NCBI RefSeq assembly: GCF_039543565.1 | Contig: NZ_BAABJZ010000013.1 | Span: 1 to 64,000 of the forward strand | Reading direction: 5' to 3' | DNA: 64,000 nucleotides | Source of the DNA: Ferrimonas pelagia | Lineage (GTDB): Bacteria; Pseudomonadota; Gammaproteobacteria; Enterobacterales; Shewanellaceae | Part shown: piece after piece, positions 49,451-57,793 of the stretch | Layout of the letters: every line of letters starts with the position of its first letter | Position numbering within the stretch: position 1 is the first letter of the stretch | Made by a program: the position numbers and the translations under genes | The notes under the pieces: generated by a model | The model's database searches: none | Seen by the model: the letters and a program-made list of their open reading frames with translations, nothing else | What the model was told of the DNA's origin: nothing

Positions 49451-49768
49451 TTAAAAGCGGATCTGCTCGCCGCCTTGCTTGGCCACGGACTCGGACAGGA
49501 AGGCAAACAGCTCGTTGCCGCTGCGATCGCAGATCCACTGACCGTCGACGTAGTTGTAGTGATAACCGCCAAACTTGGTGGCCAGCCACAGCTGGTGCAG
49601 TGGCTCCTGCTTGTTCAAGATGATGTGGCTGCCGTCGATGCACTCGATCTCGATCACGTTGCCGGCTTGATCGTAATCCAACTCCAGCTCGGAATCGTCG
49701 ATCACTTCGGTGATCCGCTCGATCGCGGCGTCGGCCAACTGATGATAAGTGCTGCTGTCCATGGTCAT
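49451..49768 (-). CDS. cyaY: Iron-sulfur assembly regulator CyaY (bacterial frataxin)
   Basis: Binds iron and modulates the IscS desulfurase during Fe-S cluster assembly. 105 residues, standard size. An acidic first helix (TYHQLADAAIERITEVIDD) leads to the frataxin sheet with LHQLWLATKFGGYHYNYVDGQWICD. The start is ATG 49768 with GAG spaced 8 nt; ATG 49762 is also possible. Divergent from lptM. Confidence 0.93.
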   Translation of the reverse strand: MTMDSSTYHQLADAAIERITEVIDDSELELDYDQAGNVIEIECIDGSHIILNKQEPLHQLWLATKFGGYHYNYVDGQWICDRSGNELFAFLSESVAKQGGEQIRF

Positions 49769-49850
49769 AACCGGGTCTCTTTTGCATTTGTCTGGGCTTG
49801 AGGCGATTATACGGCCATCTAAACAAAAATAGGCACTGTTAAGGAGCCCC

Positions 49851-50006
49851 ATGCGTCCGATCCCTCTTTTGCTCCTATTCTTCCTGGGCCTGGCTGGCTG
49901 TGGTCAAACCGGCCCACTGTACTTGCCGGAAGCCCCGGCAGAGAATCAGGCCGAGCAGAGTCAAAATGAGCAAGAAACGCAGAAGGACGACTCGGACTCC
50001 GAGTGA
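49851..50006 (+). CDS. lptM: LPS-assembly lipoprotein LptM (YifL)
   Basis: 51-residue lipoprotein: a signal sequence rich in Leu (PLLLLFFLGLAGC) with lipobox LAGC, then CGQTGPLYLPEAP, the conserved YifL/LptM motif. A Gln/Glu/Asp-rich tail follows. In E. coli LptM binds the LptDE translocon and helps its disulfide maturation. AAGGAG lies 5 nt before the ATG. It stands 27 bp upstream of lysA, the usual position. Confidence 0.9.
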   Translation: MRPIPLLLLFFLGLAGCGQTGPLYLPEAPAENQAEQSQNEQETQKDDSDSE

Positions 50007-50033
50007 GCGTGCGACAACACATAAGGACAGACG

Positions 50034-51278
50034 TTGGATCATTTCACCTATCAACAGGGTCATCTGTACGCCGAGAGCGTAGCGGTGGCCGAGATCGCCG
50101 CCCAGTACGGCACGCCTTGTTACCTCTATTCCCGGGCCACCATCGAGCGTCACTATCGCGCGTTCGATGAGGCGGTGGGCGCACACCCCCATCTTATTTG
50201 CTATGCGGTGAAGGCCAACTCCAACCTCGGTGTGCTCAATGTACTGGCTCGATTGGGCAGTGGCTTTGATATCGTCTCCGGTGGCGAGCTGGCCCGGGTG
50301 TTGGCGGCGGGGGGCGATCCCGCCAAGGTGGTGTTTTCCGGCGTGGGCAAAACCAGCGAGGAGATCCGTCAGGCGCTGCAGGCGGGCATTCACTGCTTTA
50401 ACGTCGAGTCCGAGCCGGAGCTGGATCGGATCCACCAGGTAGCCGAGCAGCTGGACTGTCAGGCGCCCATCTCCATTCGGGTTAATCCCGATGTCGATGC
50501 CGGCACCCATCCTTATATCTCCACAGGCCTGAAACAGAACAAGTTTGGCATTGCCATGGAGCGGGCCGAGGCGGTCTATCAGTACGCTGCCACGCTGCCG
50601 CATCTGGACATCAAGGGCGTGGATTGCCATATCGGCAGTCAACTGACCGAGCTGGCGCCGTTTTTGGATGCGCTGGAGCGCTTGCTGGGGTTGATCGATC
50701 GCTTAGCGGCGCAGGGGATCACCCTGTCTCATCTGGATGTCGGGGGGGGCCTTGGCGTTAACTACGATGACGAGAAGCCGCCGTTACCGGCCGAGTACGC
50801 CGCAGCACTGCGCGAGCGGCTGGGGGATCGCTCTCTTGCGCTGATCCTAGAGCCGGGTCGCGCCATCATGGCCAATGCGGGTGTGCTGATCACCCAAGTG
50901 GAGTTTCTCAAGCGCGGTGAGGATAGGGATTTTGCCATCGTCGACGCGGCGATGAACGATCTGCTGCGCCCGGCGCTCTACAGCGCCTGGCAGAACATCA
51001 TCCCGGTCAGCCCGCGCGAGGGCACGGCCCGTCGCTACGATGTGGTCGGCCCGGTGTGTGAAACCGGGGATTTTCTCGGCAAGGATCGCGCGTTGGTGCT
51101 GAGTCCGGGCGATCTGCTGGCGGTGCGCAGCGCCGGGGCATACGGCTTTACCATGTCCTCCAATTACAACAGTCGGCCGCGTGCGGCGGAGGTGCTGGTG
51201 GATGGCGACGAGGTGCATTTGGTGCGTGCGCGTGAGACGGTAGAACAACTGTGGCAAGGGGAACGGCTTCTGCCGTAA
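50034..51278 (+). CDS. lysA: Diaminopimelate decarboxylase
   Basis: Final step of lysine synthesis: PLP-dependent decarboxylation of meso-diaminopimelate. 414 residues. The PLP lysine is in YAVKANSNLGVL (about 61), the glycine loop in HLDVGGGLGVNY, and the partner active-site Cys in PVCETGDFLG. GSGFDIVSGGEL is conserved. The start is TTG 50034 with AAGGA upstream. Third in the lptM-lysA-dapF-DUF484-xerC series with cyaY divergent. Confidence 0.96.
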   Translation: MDHFTYQQGHLYAESVAVAEIAAQYGTPCYLYSRATIERHYRAFDEAVGAHPHLICYAVKANSNLGVLNVLARLGSGFDIVSGGELARVLAAGGDPAKVVFSGVGKTSEEIRQALQAGIHCFNVESEPELDRIHQVAEQLDCQAPISIRVNPDVDAGTHPYISTGLKQNKFGIAMERAEAVYQYAATLPHLDIKGVDCHIGSQLTELAPFLDALERLLGLIDRLAAQGITLSHLDVGGGLGVNYDDEKPPLPAEYAAALRERLGDRSLALILEPGRAIMANAGVLITQVEFLKRGEDRDFAIVDAAMNDLLRPALYSAWQNIIPVSPREGTARRYDVVGPVCETGDFLGKDRALVLSPGDLLAVRSAGAYGFTMSSNYNSRPRAAEVLVDGDEVHLVRARETVEQLWQGERLLP

Positions 51279-51312
51279 ACTAGCCGAATGCGAAAAGTTT
51301 AAGGCGATAATT

Positions 51313-52140
51313 TTGATACAGTTTTCCAAAATGCATGGCTTGGGCAACGACTTTATGGTGGTGGATGGGGTGACCCAGAGCTTCTATTTGTCGCCGGATG
51401 CCATCCGTCGCCTGGCTGATCGCCATACCGGGATCGGCTTTGATCAGCTGTTGCTTGTGGAGCCGCCGTACGATCCTGAGCTGGACTTCCACTATCGGAT
51501 CTACAACGCCGACGGCAGTGAGGTCGAGCAGTGTGGCAACGGAGCCCGCTGTTTTGCCCGCTTTGTGCAGATGAAGGGGCTGGTCAATCGCGACGAGATC
51601 TCGGTATCTACTCAGCGCGGTAAGATCACCCTCAAGCTGGAGGGCGAGGATCGGGTTAACGTCAACATGGGCGTGCCGGACTTCGAGCCCGCTTCCTTGC
51701 CGTTTCGGGCAAAGAAGGCGGAGAAGACCTACCTGCTGCCGACCGAGGCGCAAACCGTATTGGCCGGCGCCGTCTCGATGGGCAACCCGCACTGTGTGCT
51801 CAAGGTGGATGACGTCGATAGCGCGCCGGTTGAGACGCTGGGGCCTTTATTGGAGCGGCATGAACGCTTTCCCAAGGGGGTCAACGTCGGCTTTATGCAG
51901 GTGATCAGCCGTGATCATATCCGTCTACGGGTGTTCGAGCGTGGTTGCGGCGAAACCCAAGCCTGCGGCACCGGCGCCTGTGCTGCCGTGGTGATCGGTC
52001 ATCATCAGGGCTTGCTGGCCGACAAGGTTCGGGTCGATCTGCCCGGCGGCACCCTGATGATCCGCTGGGAAGGCCCGGGCTCACCGGTTCATATGGTGGG
52101 ACAGGCCACCCATGTGTATGACGGACAGATCGAACTATGA
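51313..52140 (+). CDS. dapF: Diaminopimelate epimerase
   Basis: Converts LL- to meso-diaminopimelate, precursor of lysine and peptidoglycan. 275 residues. Catalytic Cys residues are in VEQCGNGARC and TQACGTGACAA, one in each half of the pseudosymmetric fold. KMHGLGNDFMVVD is the typical start. TTG start codon at 51313 with AAGG upstream. The stop overlaps the DUF484 start (ATGA). Confidence 0.96.
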   Translation: MIQFSKMHGLGNDFMVVDGVTQSFYLSPDAIRRLADRHTGIGFDQLLLVEPPYDPELDFHYRIYNADGSEVEQCGNGARCFARFVQMKGLVNRDEISVSTQRGKITLKLEGEDRVNVNMGVPDFEPASLPFRAKKAEKTYLLPTEAQTVLAGAVSMGNPHCVLKVDDVDSAPVETLGPLLERHERFPKGVNVGFMQVISRDHIRLRVFERGCGETQACGTGACAAVVIGHHQGLLADKVRVDLPGGTLMIRWEGPGSPVHMVGQATHVYDGQIEL

Positions 52141-52799
52141 GCCAGAATAATCTCACGCATCTCAACGACGTCGATCCCCTGCTGGTGCGGGAGTATCTGC
52201 TGGATCACCCAGAGTTCTTTGCGCGTTATCCTGAGCTGTTGCTCAGCTTGCAGATCCCCCATCAGGATCGCGGCGCGGTCTCCTTGGTGGAGCGGCAGCA
52301 GAGCATGTTGCGTGAGCGGATCGGTCAGTTGGAGGAGGAGATCACCTCGCTGCTGAGCGTGGCGGCGCGTAATGAGGAGATCTATCGTTTTTACAGTGAG
52401 CTGCTGTTTGATCTGCTGGCACTGGACGATCTGGAGCAGGTGCAGCGAGAGCTGGCGGCACGGCTGCGGGCGCAATTCCGTTTTACCCGGGTGCGGCTGA
52501 TCGCCGCCGATAGGCCCGGTCAGTTTGAGCTTGAGGCGATCGCCCCCATCTTGCGTCATCGCTTGGATGGTCGTGGCTATTACTTGGGACGCCTGCCGGC
52601 GGTGGAGGCCCGCTTGCTGGTGGGGATCGAGACCGGCTCGGTGGCACTGATCGGTTTGGGCAGGCCGAACGCCTGGGTTGGGGTGTTGGCCATCGCCTCG
52701 CACGATCCCAGTCACTTTGTCCCGGAAATGGGCACCATGCTGCTCGATCAGCTCAAGCAACTGCTGACCTTCCGCCTGCAACAAGCGCCCAATGGATAA
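52137..52799 (+). CDS. DUF484 family protein
   Basis: 220 residues. VREYLLDHPEFFARYPELL is the conserved DUF484 N-terminus. A short coiled coil (LRERIGQLEEEITSLL) and a GAF-like C-terminal half follow. Function unknown; always found between dapF and xerC in this class. Overlaps dapF by 4 bp and xerC by 8 bp. Confidence 0.9.
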   Translation: MSQNNLTHLNDVDPLLVREYLLDHPEFFARYPELLLSLQIPHQDRGAVSLVERQQSMLRERIGQLEEEITSLLSVAARNEEIYRFYSELLFDLLALDDLEQVQRELAARLRAQFRFTRVRLIAADRPGQFELEAIAPILRHRLDGRGYYLGRLPAVEARLLVGIETGSVALIGLGRPNAWVGVLAIASHDPSHFVPEMGTMLLDQLKQLLTFRLQQAPNG

Positions 52800-53682
52800 G
52801 GTGATCCCGCGCTTTCTGCGCTACCTGCAGAGCGAGCGCCAGCTGTCCGAACACACCCAACGAAACTATCAGCGTGAGCTTGAGCGCGCGCTGCCCATTC
52901 TGCAGGCCCAGGCTCTCACCGATTGGGCGCAGTTGCGGCCGGATCACTGCCGGGCGCTGTTGGCCACCCTGCATCGGCAAGGGCTGTCGCCTCGTTCGCT
53001 GTCGCTGACCCTGTCGGCTTTGCGCCAGCTGGTGCGCTTCTTGTTGCGTGAGGGGCAATTGAGTCAGGATCCCACCACCGGCGTCAGGCCACCGAAACAG
53101 GCACGGCCGTTGCCGAAGAACCTTGATGCCGATCAGATTGACGGCTTGTTGGCGATCGACGACACCGATCCGCTGGCGGTGCGGGATCGGGCGATGATGG
53201 AGCTGTTTTATTCTTCGGGATTGCGATTGGATGAACTGGTTCAGCTCGATTGTCAGCGGCTCGATCTTGCCGAGGGTACGGTGCGGGTGCTGGGTAAAGG
53301 GGGCAAGGAGCGATTACTGCCGGTGGCGGGCATGGCGCTGCGTTGGTTGCGTCAGTACCTGACGGTGCGCGCCAGCTTGCTCAAAGGGGAGGATCCGGCG
53401 GCGCTATTTCTGTCCAGCCGCGGCACCCGCTTAAGCCGGCGCAGTGTGCAGCAGCGCATGGCGCAGTGGGGTCAAAAACAGGGCGTAACGGCGCGGGTGC
53501 ACCCGCATAAGCTGCGTCACAGCTTTGCCACCCATATGCTCGAATCGAGCGGCGATCTGCGTGCGGTGCAGGAGCTGCTCGGCCACGCCAATCTCTCCAC
53601 CACCCAGATCTACACTCACCTCGATTTCCAACATCTGGCTGCGGTGTACGATGAGGCCCATCCCAGAGCGAAAAAAAAATAA
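52792..53682 (+). CDS. xerC: Tyrosine recombinase XerC
   Basis: Works with XerD at dif to resolve chromosome dimers. 296 residues. N-terminal SAM-like core-binding domain, then the catalytic domain. Arg is in SGLRLDELVQLD, Lys in GKGGKERLLP, HxLR in HKLRHSFATHM, His in LGHANLSTTQ and the nucleophile Tyr in IYTHLD. In many gammaproteobacteria yigB follows xerC directly; here a 5.7-kb block separates them. Confidence 0.96.
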   Translation: MDKVIPRFLRYLQSERQLSEHTQRNYQRELERALPILQAQALTDWAQLRPDHCRALLATLHRQGLSPRSLSLTLSALRQLVRFLLREGQLSQDPTTGVRPPKQARPLPKNLDADQIDGLLAIDDTDPLAVRDRAMMELFYSSGLRLDELVQLDCQRLDLAEGTVRVLGKGGKERLLPVAGMALRWLRQYLTVRASLLKGEDPAALFLSSRGTRLSRRSVQQRMAQWGQKQGVTARVHPHKLRHSFATHMLESSGDLRAVQELLGHANLSTTQIYTHLDFQHLAAVYDEAHPRAKKK

Positions 53683-53710
53683 GGCCACTCGTTTGAGTGG
53701 CCTTATTGGT
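53670..53710. terminator. Bidirectional terminator after xerC
   Basis: A-run, AAGGCCACTC, loop GTTT, GAGTGGCCTT, then ATTGGTTGG. The A9 on the 5' side makes it strong for the minus-strand MBL gene. Confidence 0.85.
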
Positions 53711-53738
53711 TGGGGAGCCGGAGTGAGCGGCGAAGGGG

Positions 53739-54656
53739 TTAGTCTGCGGCGCGTTGTTCACGCAGCATCGGTGCCACTTTTTCTATGTAGAACTTGCTGG
53801 CAATGTCAGCCAACGGGTTGGCCTTGAGCTCAGGGTGCGCTGCAATCATGGCCGCTTTCAAGGTCTTATAGTCAGCATGTTGATGCTGTTCACGCAGGCG
53901 CTCGGCGGTTTCCAGATAGGCGATCTGATCCAGGATCGCGTTGGCGCGCAGCTGCACTGGTAGGCCGTGACCGGTAAACAGCACCTGATCACCTTTCTTG
54001 GCTTCCAGCTCGGTGAGGTGGGTGCGCCAGGTGGCCAGATCCCGCGCGCCAAAGAAGGCGTGGGCTTCGGACGACACCATATCCTGGACGAACATCACGC
54101 CCAGATCCGGCAGCGCGATCAGGGTTTGGGCCGGGGCTTCGCCCCCCTTGAGCAAGGTAAACTCGTAGCGCAGGCCGGCGATGGTCTCCTCATTGGCCAG
54201 GGCGCGACCGATCTCGATGGCATAGTCGATCACCATCTCTGCGCCATACTCCTGTGGCTTTTGTTTCAGGTAAACCGGCGCCATCCGCTTGTGGTTGTCG
54301 ATGACGGTTTGTTGTGCGGCCACCTTCACATCGGGGAAGTATTCCAGCCCCATCCAGTGATCTGGATGGTGGTGCGACAGCAGTACCTCAACCATCGGCT
54401 TGTCCAGTCCGTCGACATAGTCGCGGAACTGTTTGGCGTAAGGGCGCAGGAACTGGCCGTCGATCAGCACCAATCCTTGGTCGCTTTCTACCACATGGCT
54501 GCTGACCATGGAGCTGTCTTCCGGTGCCGTTAGGCTGTGGACGGTGACGTCGCCGAAATGAGCGATGGAGACGCTGATCTGGCCTTGGCCCACAGCCAGC
54601 GCCAGGGGACTGCATAGAGCACACAGCAGGGTGAAAGAACGGTGTAGCATTTTCAT
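53739..54656 (-). CDS. Exported metallo-beta-lactamase-fold hydrolase
   Basis: 305 residues with a signal peptide (TLLCALCSPLALA). The MBL zinc motif is HHHPDH at residues 95-100, with LIDGQF before it and FTGHGLPVQL late. It is a simple single-domain MBL hydrolase with a helical C-terminal extension (YLETAERLREQHQHADYKTLKAAM) of about 60 residues. Substrate unknown. The gene lies 13 bp downstream of the alkylsulfatase-like gene, so they are an operon. Confidence 0.8.
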   Translation of the reverse strand: MKMLHRSFTLLCALCSPLALAVGQGQISVSIAHFGDVTVHSLTAPEDSSMVSSHVVESDQGLVLIDGQFLRPYAKQFRDYVDGLDKPMVEVLLSHHHPDHWMGLEYFPDVKVAAQQTVIDNHKRMAPVYLKQKPQEYGAEMVIDYAIEIGRALANEETIAGLRYEFTLLKGGEAPAQTLIALPDLGVMFVQDMVSSEAHAFFGARDLATWRTHLTELEAKKGDQVLFTGHGLPVQLRANAILDQIAYLETAERLREQHQHADYKTLKAAMIAAHPELKANPLADIASKFYIEKVAPMLREQRAAD

Positions 54657-54669
54657 GGGGAGCTCCTGG

Positions 54670-56046
54670 TTATTCGCTGTCTGCGATCTCTTTGCGCAGC
54701 TGTTGGGCCACGGTCAGGTAATAGTTACGTCCGGTGGCGGTGAGCATCTCGTCGGCTATGGTCTCCAGTGCCACGGCTTTGATGAACTTGGCGTCGCGGT
54801 CATCGGGATTGATCACCAGCAGGTGATCCGCCAACTGCGCTGCCCACTGGACATCCCCAGCCGCGAGGGCGGAGCCTGCGTGCATGCGGTAGTTCTCTTC
54901 ACCGCCCGCCAGGCGCAGCATCAATTCGGCTTCGCGTTTGGGCGGCAGGCTATCGAGCTGAGTTGGGTTGCCGTCAAACCAGCCCATGTAGCCTTGGAAG
55001 ATGGCGCGCACGCTCCAGCGCACATTGCCGTAGTACTCTTGCAGATAGTCCAGTTTGGCCAGGTGCGCTGGTAGCTGAACGTCTTCAACCAATTGGTTGG
55101 GGGTTTTGCCCTGGTTGATCCCTTCGATGGTGGCGTTGAAGACGTGTTCCATCGCATCGCGATAGTTGGTCAGGGTGGTGATGGTTTCCTGCTCGCCGAC
55201 CAGTGGCGGGGTGTGTCCGCCAACAGCATGAATGGGTTTCTCTGCCAGCATCTTGTCGAGGCTGGCGATCCAGTCCATCACGTTGCGATAGCCGGTGCCG
55301 CGAATGGCGTAGGTGTTGGGCCAGGAGCGATAGAAGTTATCGCCGGTAAAGACGATGCGCTCCTGCGCGTCCCAGACGTAGAGCTGATCCTCGGTTTCAC
55401 CCGGGGCGGCCACCATTTCCAGCGTCACGCCGGCCACCTCGAGGGTGAGGCGCTCATCATCGAACAGCTCTTTGTGATCGCCAGCGCCGCCGCCGTCAAA
55501 CACTCGGCCCTTGCGCGGGGGATACACCGCTGGGGCGATGCCGTTATTAATGCGTTTCTCTGGTGGCAGCAGGAAGCCGCCCTGGCGGGCACCGCGCATT
55601 TTATTGATGGTCACGCCAGCGCCCTGGAACCACTGGCCTTCGGTGTTGAATGGCAGGCGCGCATACACCAGCGGTTTGCTGCCGTCGGTCTGAGTGCGAG
55701 TGAAGGCCGGCAGGCCACCGGTGTGATCGCCGTGACCGTGGGTCAGGATCACCGCCTTGATGGGCAGTGTGCTGATCTTGCGAAATTCAGTCAGGATCGC
55801 GTCGGCGTGGTCGATCATCATCGACGCATCGACGATGATCAGCCCGTCGTCACCGACGATCATCGACACGTTGGCGGGGCTGTAGCCGGAGGCGACATAG
55901 GTGCGTTCACCCAGCTGCGTGATGGTGGGTTTGAGCATCTCATTGCGGGCCTTGAGGGCGGCGGTCGCGGCACTGTCCGCCGCCTGAGCGGGCAGCCAGA
56001 TGGCCGGCAGTAGGGCCAGGCTCAGCAGTTGGGTGAGGCGTTTCAT
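54670..56046 (-). CDS. Alkylsulfatase-like MBL hydrolase (SdsA/BDS1-like), short form
   Basis: 458 residues with signal peptide (LLSLALLPAIWLPAQA). Zinc motif LTHGHGDHTGG at about 102-112; APGETEDQLYVW and FTGDNFYRSWPNTYAIRG correspond to further ligands. This ordering and the helical dimerisation part after about 310 match linear alkylsulfatases of the SdsA type. The usual C-terminal SCP2-like substrate-binding domain is missing (canonical proteins exceed 620 residues). The activity could thus be on other esters. Operon with the shorter MBL gene; divergent from a LysR regulator. Confidence 0.8.
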   Translation of the reverse strand: MKRLTQLLSLALLPAIWLPAQAADSAATAALKARNEMLKPTITQLGERTYVASGYSPANVSMIVGDDGLIIVDASMMIDHADAILTEFRKISTLPIKAVILTHGHGDHTGGLPAFTRTQTDGSKPLVYARLPFNTEGQWFQGAGVTINKMRGARQGGFLLPPEKRINNGIAPAVYPPRKGRVFDGGGAGDHKELFDDERLTLEVAGVTLEMVAAPGETEDQLYVWDAQERIVFTGDNFYRSWPNTYAIRGTGYRNVMDWIASLDKMLAEKPIHAVGGHTPPLVGEQETITTLTNYRDAMEHVFNATIEGINQGKTPNQLVEDVQLPAHLAKLDYLQEYYGNVRWSVRAIFQGYMGWFDGNPTQLDSLPPKREAELMLRLAGGEENYRMHAGSALAAGDVQWAAQLADHLLVINPDDRDAKFIKAVALETIADEMLTATGRNYYLTVAQQLRKEIADSE

Positions 56047-56230
56047 GATCGGTCCTTGCGTGTCGGGAATGCCCAGTCAGAGTAATTATCTGGTCATTGC
56101 CAAGCCAGCCCCCAAAACCGGACAGGCGTGATCGGAAATGCGGATCAATGGGATCCGATGCAAGGTTTGCGGCGTCGGGCTGTCGTAGCCTGAGCGTCGG
56201 AGTGAATGACAGAGTGACAGGGAAGAGAGA

Positions 56231-57166
56231 ATGAAACCGGTCTTACAGCAGATCCGCCGGCTGGCGATCTTTGCCTGTGTGGTGGAGCAGGGCAGTTTCA
56301 CGGCGGCGGCGCGCACCCTGCAGATGGGGCGGGGCCGGATCAGCGAGCAGATCGCCGAGCTTGAACGCGCGCTGTCGGTGCGTTTACTGCAGCGCAGCAC
56401 AAGGCAGATGCAGCTGACCCCCGAGGGGCAGGCGGTGTATCAGCATTGCAGGCAGTTGCTGCCGGATGCGCAATTGGCGATGGAGGCGGTGGAGGGCAGC
56501 GACGGTGATCCCGCCGGGCGGCTGCGGATCAGCGCACCGGTGGAGTTTTGCCAGGCGGTGTTAGGCCCGTTTCTCGGCGCGTTTCATCTGCGCTATCCGC
56601 AGATCGACTTACGGCTCGATCTGGCGGATCAGACCCAAGATCTGCTGCAGTCGGGCATCGATCTGGCATTGCGGATAGGTTTACCGAAAGACTCCGCCAT
56701 GATCGGCCGAGTGTTATCGCCGATCCCATTAGGGCTGTTTGCCAGCCAAGATTACCTCGCCCGGCACGGCGTCCCTGAAACGCCTCAAGCACTGGCCCAG
56801 CATCGGCTGATCGGCATGGATCCCCTGCCGCAGCAGCAGGGCCATCTTGTGCTGCACCATGTGGATGGTCGCGAGTATCAGCTGGCGCTGCCACCGGGCC
56901 ACAGCACCGATACGCCGCTGGGCAGCTCGGTGTTGATCGAGCAGGGCGTGGGCATAGGCGTGGGCTCGGTGTTCAAATTCCACAGCGGCCAGCTCAGTGA
57001 GCGGGTGGTACCGGTACTGCCGGACTGGCAACACCACTCCTTGCAACTGTCGGTGTTGTTTCCCAGTCGGGCGCAACTGCCGCGTCGCACCCGGCTGTTT
57101 ATTGACGAGCTGGTGGATTGGTTGCAGCGGGGCGAGGGCGCGGCGCGGCTATCCGGCCAGCACTAG
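56231..57166 (+). CDS. LysR family transcriptional regulator
   Basis: 311 residues. Helix-turn-helix FAACVVEQGSFTAAARTL-type start (residues 12-30), GRGRISEQIAELERALSVRLLQRSTRQMQLTPEG. Effector domain GRLRISAPVEFCQAVLGPFL and IPLGLFASQDYLARHG follow; overall it belongs with the AaeR/DhcR-like aromatic-acid branch by eye. It is divergent from the alkylsulfatase-like gene (184-bp gap), the classical place for a LysR regulator of that operon. Inducer unknown. Confidence 0.9.
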   Translation: MKPVLQQIRRLAIFACVVEQGSFTAAARTLQMGRGRISEQIAELERALSVRLLQRSTRQMQLTPEGQAVYQHCRQLLPDAQLAMEAVEGSDGDPAGRLRISAPVEFCQAVLGPFLGAFHLRYPQIDLRLDLADQTQDLLQSGIDLALRIGLPKDSAMIGRVLSPIPLGLFASQDYLARHGVPETPQALAQHRLIGMDPLPQQQGHLVLHHVDGREYQLALPPGHSTDTPLGSSVLIEQGVGIGVGSVFKFHSGQLSERVVPVLPDWQHHSLQLSVLFPSRAQLPRRTRLFIDELVDWLQRGEGAARLSGQH

Positions 57167-57481
57167 GTAGGCGGCAAAGCCTAGCCAGCTCAGGCCTAGC
57201 AATACCCAAGGCAACGGCTGGCGGGGGGATTGCGGCGCGGTTGGGGTTTGCGGCTCAGCCTCCGCTGTGGCGCGGGCTTTGGCGCGCTGCTCCTGTTTTT
57301 TGGCCTTATCGGCGGCGCGGGCGCGGGCCTTTTGCTGCTTTTTGTATTCGGCGATCCCCTTTTCGATGCCAGCAGCCACCAGCTTGGTTTGCTCCTTGGT
57401 CTGTCCGGGTTTCTGAGTGGCGCGGGCGATCTTCATCGCTTCGGCCACCACTTCTTGTGAGTTTGGGGTGTTTTTGGCCAT
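57149..57481 (-). CDS. DUF2956 family protein
   Basis: 110 residues. NSQEVVAEAMKIARATQKPGQTKEQTKLVAAGIEKGI is split over two conserved stretches, followed by a Lys/Arg/Ala-rich region and a single C-terminal membrane helix (WVLLGLSWLGFAAYLVLAG). It matches DUF2956, function unknown. GGAG lies 6 nt before ATG 57481. Its 3' end overlaps that of the LysR gene by 18 bp. Confidence 0.85.
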   Translation of the reverse strand: MAKNTPNSQEVVAEAMKIARATQKPGQTKEQTKLVAAGIEKGIAEYKKQQKARARAADKAKKQEQRAKARATAEAEPQTPTAPQSPRQPLPWVLLGLSWLGFAAYLVLAG

Positions 57482-57793
57482 ATCGTGCTCCAACTGAACG
57501 GTTTAAGAGTGGTCATTGTACCTGCTAGCAGGATCTGTCAAACCCGTGTTTGGGCTGGATCCTGGGCTTAATCGTGTGTTCGAGTTACCGGCCTGGGTTT
57601 CATTAAACCGGTTGGTCCCGAGAACGGCTCCTTTTTATGCCAAATGTTGTTGCGAATGACGTTTGTTGTGAAAGGCGCATGCTGAAGTGTGTTGTGGGCT
57701 TGCTCGCGTTTTGAGCGAGTGCCACTTGCGGTCGTTCGGGCGATGGTTCTAGCTTTGACGTCATATTTTGACCAAATTTAGGGATGAAAAGCG
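57482..57793. other. Intergenic region upstream of second alkylsulfatase-like gene
   Basis: About 310 bp; no credible gene. A small hairpin CTCGC-GTTTTGA-GCGAG (57703-57719) is present. TTGACG at about 57757 and a repeated GATGAAAAGC immediately around the downstream start are the other features. A promoter pair cannot be assigned. Confidence 0.35.
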